A DNA stretch of 64,000 nt. Source: Clostridium pasteurianum DSM 525 = ATCC 6013. Lineage in GTDB: Bacteria > Bacillota > Clostridia > Clostridiales > Clostridiaceae. Shown here one piece after another: positions 61,929-64,000 of this stretch; positions within the stretch are counted from its first letter, which is position 1, and every line of letters starts with the position of its first letter. Under the pieces are notes generated by a model, which saw only the letters and a list, made by a program, of their open reading frames with translations, was not told the DNA's origin and did not search any database. Location of the stretch: assembly GCF_000807255.1 (NCBI RefSeq), contig NZ_CP009268.1:4288102-4352101 (forward strand). The letters are read 5' to 3'. A program made the position numbers and the translations under genes.

Positions 61929-62702
61929 TTAATTATCTTTTCTATTTCTCTTGTTTTTTACAGTATTTTTATTATCTATCGTAACACTGCTTTCATCTAC
62001 AACCTTATTTTCGTTACTTTCATTTTCTATCTTACTTGCAACCATTTTCATAACTAACTTAGTCTGAAATATTTGTACTATATTACCAGTTACCCAATAT
62101 AAAACTAATGCTGCATTAAACATTAAACTCATATAGAAAAGTACACCAGACATAACTATATTCATAGTTGCAGTTTGTTTTGCTTGAGATTTATCTGACG
62201 TAGTTGATGACAACAAAATACCAGAGAAATATGTAGTAGCACCAGACAATACTGGGAGTATCCACGTAGTCCAATCAGATATAGTAGCATGTTTTGATAA
62301 ATCACTAATCCATAGAAATCCAATACCTTTTATATTTAATGTATAAAATACATAATAAAGTGCTATAAGTATGGGATATTGTATTAATAAAGGTAAACAT
62401 CCACCTAGAGGATTAACACCTTTTTCTTTATATAATTTCATAGTTTCCTGTTGTAATTTTTGTGGGTCACTTTTATACTTAGTCTGAAGTTTTTTTACTT
62501 CTGGACCTATTTTACTCATCATTAATGATGATTTAATTTGCTTAAAATTTAAAGGTAATAACAATAATCTTATTATTATAGTAAGCACTATTATAGATAA
62601 ACCAATAGATATATTCTTGTCTGGGAAAATACTGAATATTGCATTATCTATTCTATTGAAAAAATTAACAAATAAATCATTTAAAAATTTGATTTTAAAC
62701 AA
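61929..62702 (-). CDS. yidC: Membrane protein insertase YidC (SpoIIIJ)
   Basis: This 257-residue insertase has five membrane segments, with ISIGLSIIVLTIIIRLLLLPL near 40 and GGCLPLLIQYPILIALYYVF near 100. The Arg of IIIRLLLLP is the conserved positive residue in the groove. The C-terminal tail is basic (KNTVKNKRNRKDN). It inserts membrane proteins alone or with Sec. No lipobox is present, unlike the Bacillus form. Confidence 0.95.
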   Translation of the reverse strand: MFKIKFLNDLFVNFFNRIDNAIFSIFPDKNISIGLSIIVLTIIIRLLLLPLNFKQIKSSLMMSKIGPEVKKLQTKYKSDPQKLQQETMKLYKEKGVNPLGGCLPLLIQYPILIALYYVFYTLNIKGIGFLWISDLSKHATISDWTTWILPVLSGATTYFSGILLSSTTSDKSQAKQTATMNIVMSGVLFYMSLMFNAALVLYWVTGNIVQIFQTKLVMKMVASKIENESNENKVVDESSVTIDNKNTVKNKRNRKDN

Positions 62703-62721
62703 ACCCTAAGCCTCCTATATT

Positions 62722-62931
62722 TTATTTAACAGGATCATATCCACCTTCACTAAAAGGATTACACCTAAAAATTCTTATAATCGACATGCATCCTCCTTTT
62801 AAAATACCATATTTACTTATTGCATCCATTGCATATTGAGAACAAGTTGGATAAAATCTACAACAAGGCTTTTTTAAAGGTGATATATATTTTCTATAAA
62901 ATTTTATCATTGATAATATTATTTTCTTCAT
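62722..62931 (-). CDS. yidD: Membrane protein insertion efficiency factor YidD
   Basis: This 69-residue protein contains [20 protein letters not shown] and [20 protein letters not shown], the three conserved Cys motifs of YidD. It overlaps rnpA by 38 bases and precedes yidC by 20 bases, the usual compact order. Confidence 0.95.
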   Translation of the reverse strand: MKKIILSMIKFYRKYISPLKKPCCRFYPTCSQYAMDAISKYGILKGGCMSIIRIFRCNPFSEGGYDPVK

Positions 62932-63268
62932 AATTTAATAAACCTGACCTTTTAAACAGATTTTTTAAAGAAGCTTCTATTTCTTTGTAACTTTTATCTT
63001 TTGAATTAATACGAGCAATAACTACGAAATCATATCCTTTTTTTAGTGATTCTTTGTTCAATCTATAACCTTCACTTATTAATCTCTTTACTCTGCTTCG
63101 TATAACACTTTTTCCAACCTTTTTACTCACAGATATTCCAATTCTATTAATATCTTTATTTCTTAAATTTCTAAATGTATACAATACTAAAAGATTATTA
63201 GAAATAGATTTCCCTTTTCTATAGACATTTCTGAACTCAGAATTTTTTCTTATTCTGTCTTCCTTCAT
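62894..63268 (-). CDS. rnpA: Ribonuclease P protein component
   Basis: This 124-residue basic protein has [20 protein letters not shown] (about 43-62), the RNR motif region of RnpA. It joins the RNA subunit to cut the 5' leader from pre-tRNA. It follows rpmH after a weak terminator, as in other bacteria. Confidence 0.96.
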   Translation of the reverse strand: MKEDRIRKNSEFRNVYRKGKSISNNLLVLYTFRNLRNKDINRIGISVSKKVGKSVIRSRVKRLISEGYRLNKESLKKGYDFVVIARINSKDKSYKEIEASLKNLFKRSGLLNYEENNIINDKIL

Positions 63269-63319
63269 ACAAAATCTAATGCTCCTTTAAAAACATACTG
63301 ATTTTTCGTTAAATTACAG

Positions 63320-63340
63320 AAAAAGGCCACAAAAGCGGCC
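63320..63340 (-). terminator. Weak hairpin between rpmH and rnpA
   Basis: GGCCAC (63325-63330) and GCGGCC (63335-63340) pair (one G-U on the minus strand) around AAAA, followed by five Ts on the minus strand. It probably limits rnpA relative to rpmH, which is needed in larger amounts. Confidence 0.6.
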
Positions 63341-63341
63341 C

Positions 63342-63476
63342 TTATGCTGTCAATTTTTTTCTACCTTTTTGTCTTCTCTTCTTTAAAATATTTCTTCCAG
63401 ATAAAGTACTCATTCTTTTTCTGAAACCATGTTCTTTTTTTCTTTGTTTCTTTTTTGGTTGATAAGTCATGAACAT
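63342..63476 (-). CDS. rpmH: 50S ribosomal protein L34
   Basis: This 44-residue, very basic protein starts [20 protein letters not shown] and ends [10 protein letters not shown], the L34 pattern. The ATG at 63476 stands 9 bases after GGAGG; the ATG two codons later (MTYQP) is the alternative. It is the first gene of the operon. Confidence 0.95.
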   Translation of the reverse strand: MFMTYQPKKKQRKKEHGFRKRMSTLSGRNILKKRRQKGRKKLTA

Positions 63477-63557
63477 AATTTTGCACCTCCCTTTTTTGTG
63501 CAGTCTAAATTTTATAAAACAACTATTTTAATAACTAATTTATAGTTTTACTTTTAC

Positions 63558-63586
63558 ATTATATATTTACATAATAGTAATGTCAA
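63558..63586 (-). promoter_or_regulatory. rpmH operon promoter
   Basis: On the minus strand TTGACA (63586-63581) and TATAAT (63563-63558) are exactly 17 bases apart: a perfect sigma-A consensus. The rpmH start codon is about 80 bases downstream. Confidence 0.85.
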
Positions 63587-63730
63587 TATAAATGAATTTT
63601 TATTATGAAATAATTTCCAACCAAAAATTTTAATTAGAAATTATATTTAATAGTTCAACTAATATAAAGACAAGTTAGAATAATATTTCTATAAATAATA
63701 CACATAATTTTTTTATGTTAAATACTTTTT

Positions 63731-63841
63731 TGTGGATAACTTCTTGAATAGCTACTAATGTTTTGATATTATTAAACAAGACCTGTTAATTAATTTTAAT
63801 TTATAAACTTATTCACAGGTTGTGGACAAAATTGTTGATAA
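63731..63841. other. oriC region with DnaA boxes
   Basis: Four DnaA boxes are visible: TGTGGATAA (63731-63739, perfect, reverse), TTATTCACA (63809-63817, forward), TGTGGACAA (63821-63829, reverse) and TGTTGATAA (63833-63841, reverse; the last three have one mismatch to TTATCCACA). The flanks are very AT-rich (63850-64000). Between rpmH and dnaA this is the expected origin. dnaA itself lies beyond the window. Confidence 0.85.
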
Positions 63842-64000
63842 CTTGTTTAATTCTAGTTAATAATATTATTATTTTTTTTTATTTTGTCTAAAATTCAATA
63901 TTTATAACCTATATAATTATGTTAATATATTATTTTTGATATATGTTAATAATTTAATTATATTTTAATTACATAACAAATTTATTAACATGTGAATATT

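Noticed and set aside
1..64000. CRISPR arrays
   Set aside because: No set of regularly spaced direct repeats of 24-40 bases was found; the iterons at 19919-20173 are too short and in both orientations.

Overview
The window is low-GC DNA from a spore-forming Clostridium (sensu stricto). The host genes lie in the order expected beside the chromosomal replication origin of this genus: rpmH-rnpA-yidD-yidC-jag, mnmE-mnmG-rsmG, noc, parA-parB, yyaC, rpsF-ssb-rpsR, gdpP-rplI-lonC-dnaB. The spore genes yyaC and lonC, two perfect parS sites and a cluster of DnaA boxes support this. No marker in the window fixes the species.

Bases 1 to about 33,720 are a prophage of siphovirus type next to the 3' end of dnaB. 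Its left end, with lysis genes and the second attachment site, lies outside the window. From the right it reads: integrase, an ImmA-like protease and repressor with operators and divergent promoters; early regulators, including a SpoIIID homologue and a sigma-E/K-like factor in one overlapping pair; a replication block (DUF2800, DUF2815, family-A DNA polymerase, an NA37 nucleoid-associated protein, a VapE-type primase/helicase, an iteron-rich candidate origin, a VRR-NUC nuclease and an SNF2 helicase); a late regulator and late promoters; then packaging, head and tail genes. The minor head protein ends in what looks like a polymorphic-toxin domain, followed by a candidate immunity gene. The tail-assembly chaperone has a textbook -1 frameshift site. 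Several phage genes are broken by nonsense or frameshift changes, so this prophage may be decaying.

Bases 33,788 to 46,154 are host genes: dnaB, lonC, rplI, gdpP and a DUF2232 membrane protein, a MazG-like protein, a lipoprotein, a MocR-type regulator, and an Nramp-type transporter next to an MgtE-N/CBS protein (probably a magnesium system). An IS1182-family element with a broken transposase (46,478-48,381) sits directly after the rpsR stop codon, and its end hairpin now serves as the terminator of that operon.

Bases 48,390 to 64,000 hold the rpsF operon with an S6:S18-type leader RNA, DUF951 and MscS, LysE-like and YyaC genes, the ParABS and Noc genes with about 1 kb of AT-rich non-coding DNA, the tRNA-modification genes, and the rpmH operon behind a perfect consensus promoter. 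The window ends inside oriC, just before dnaA.
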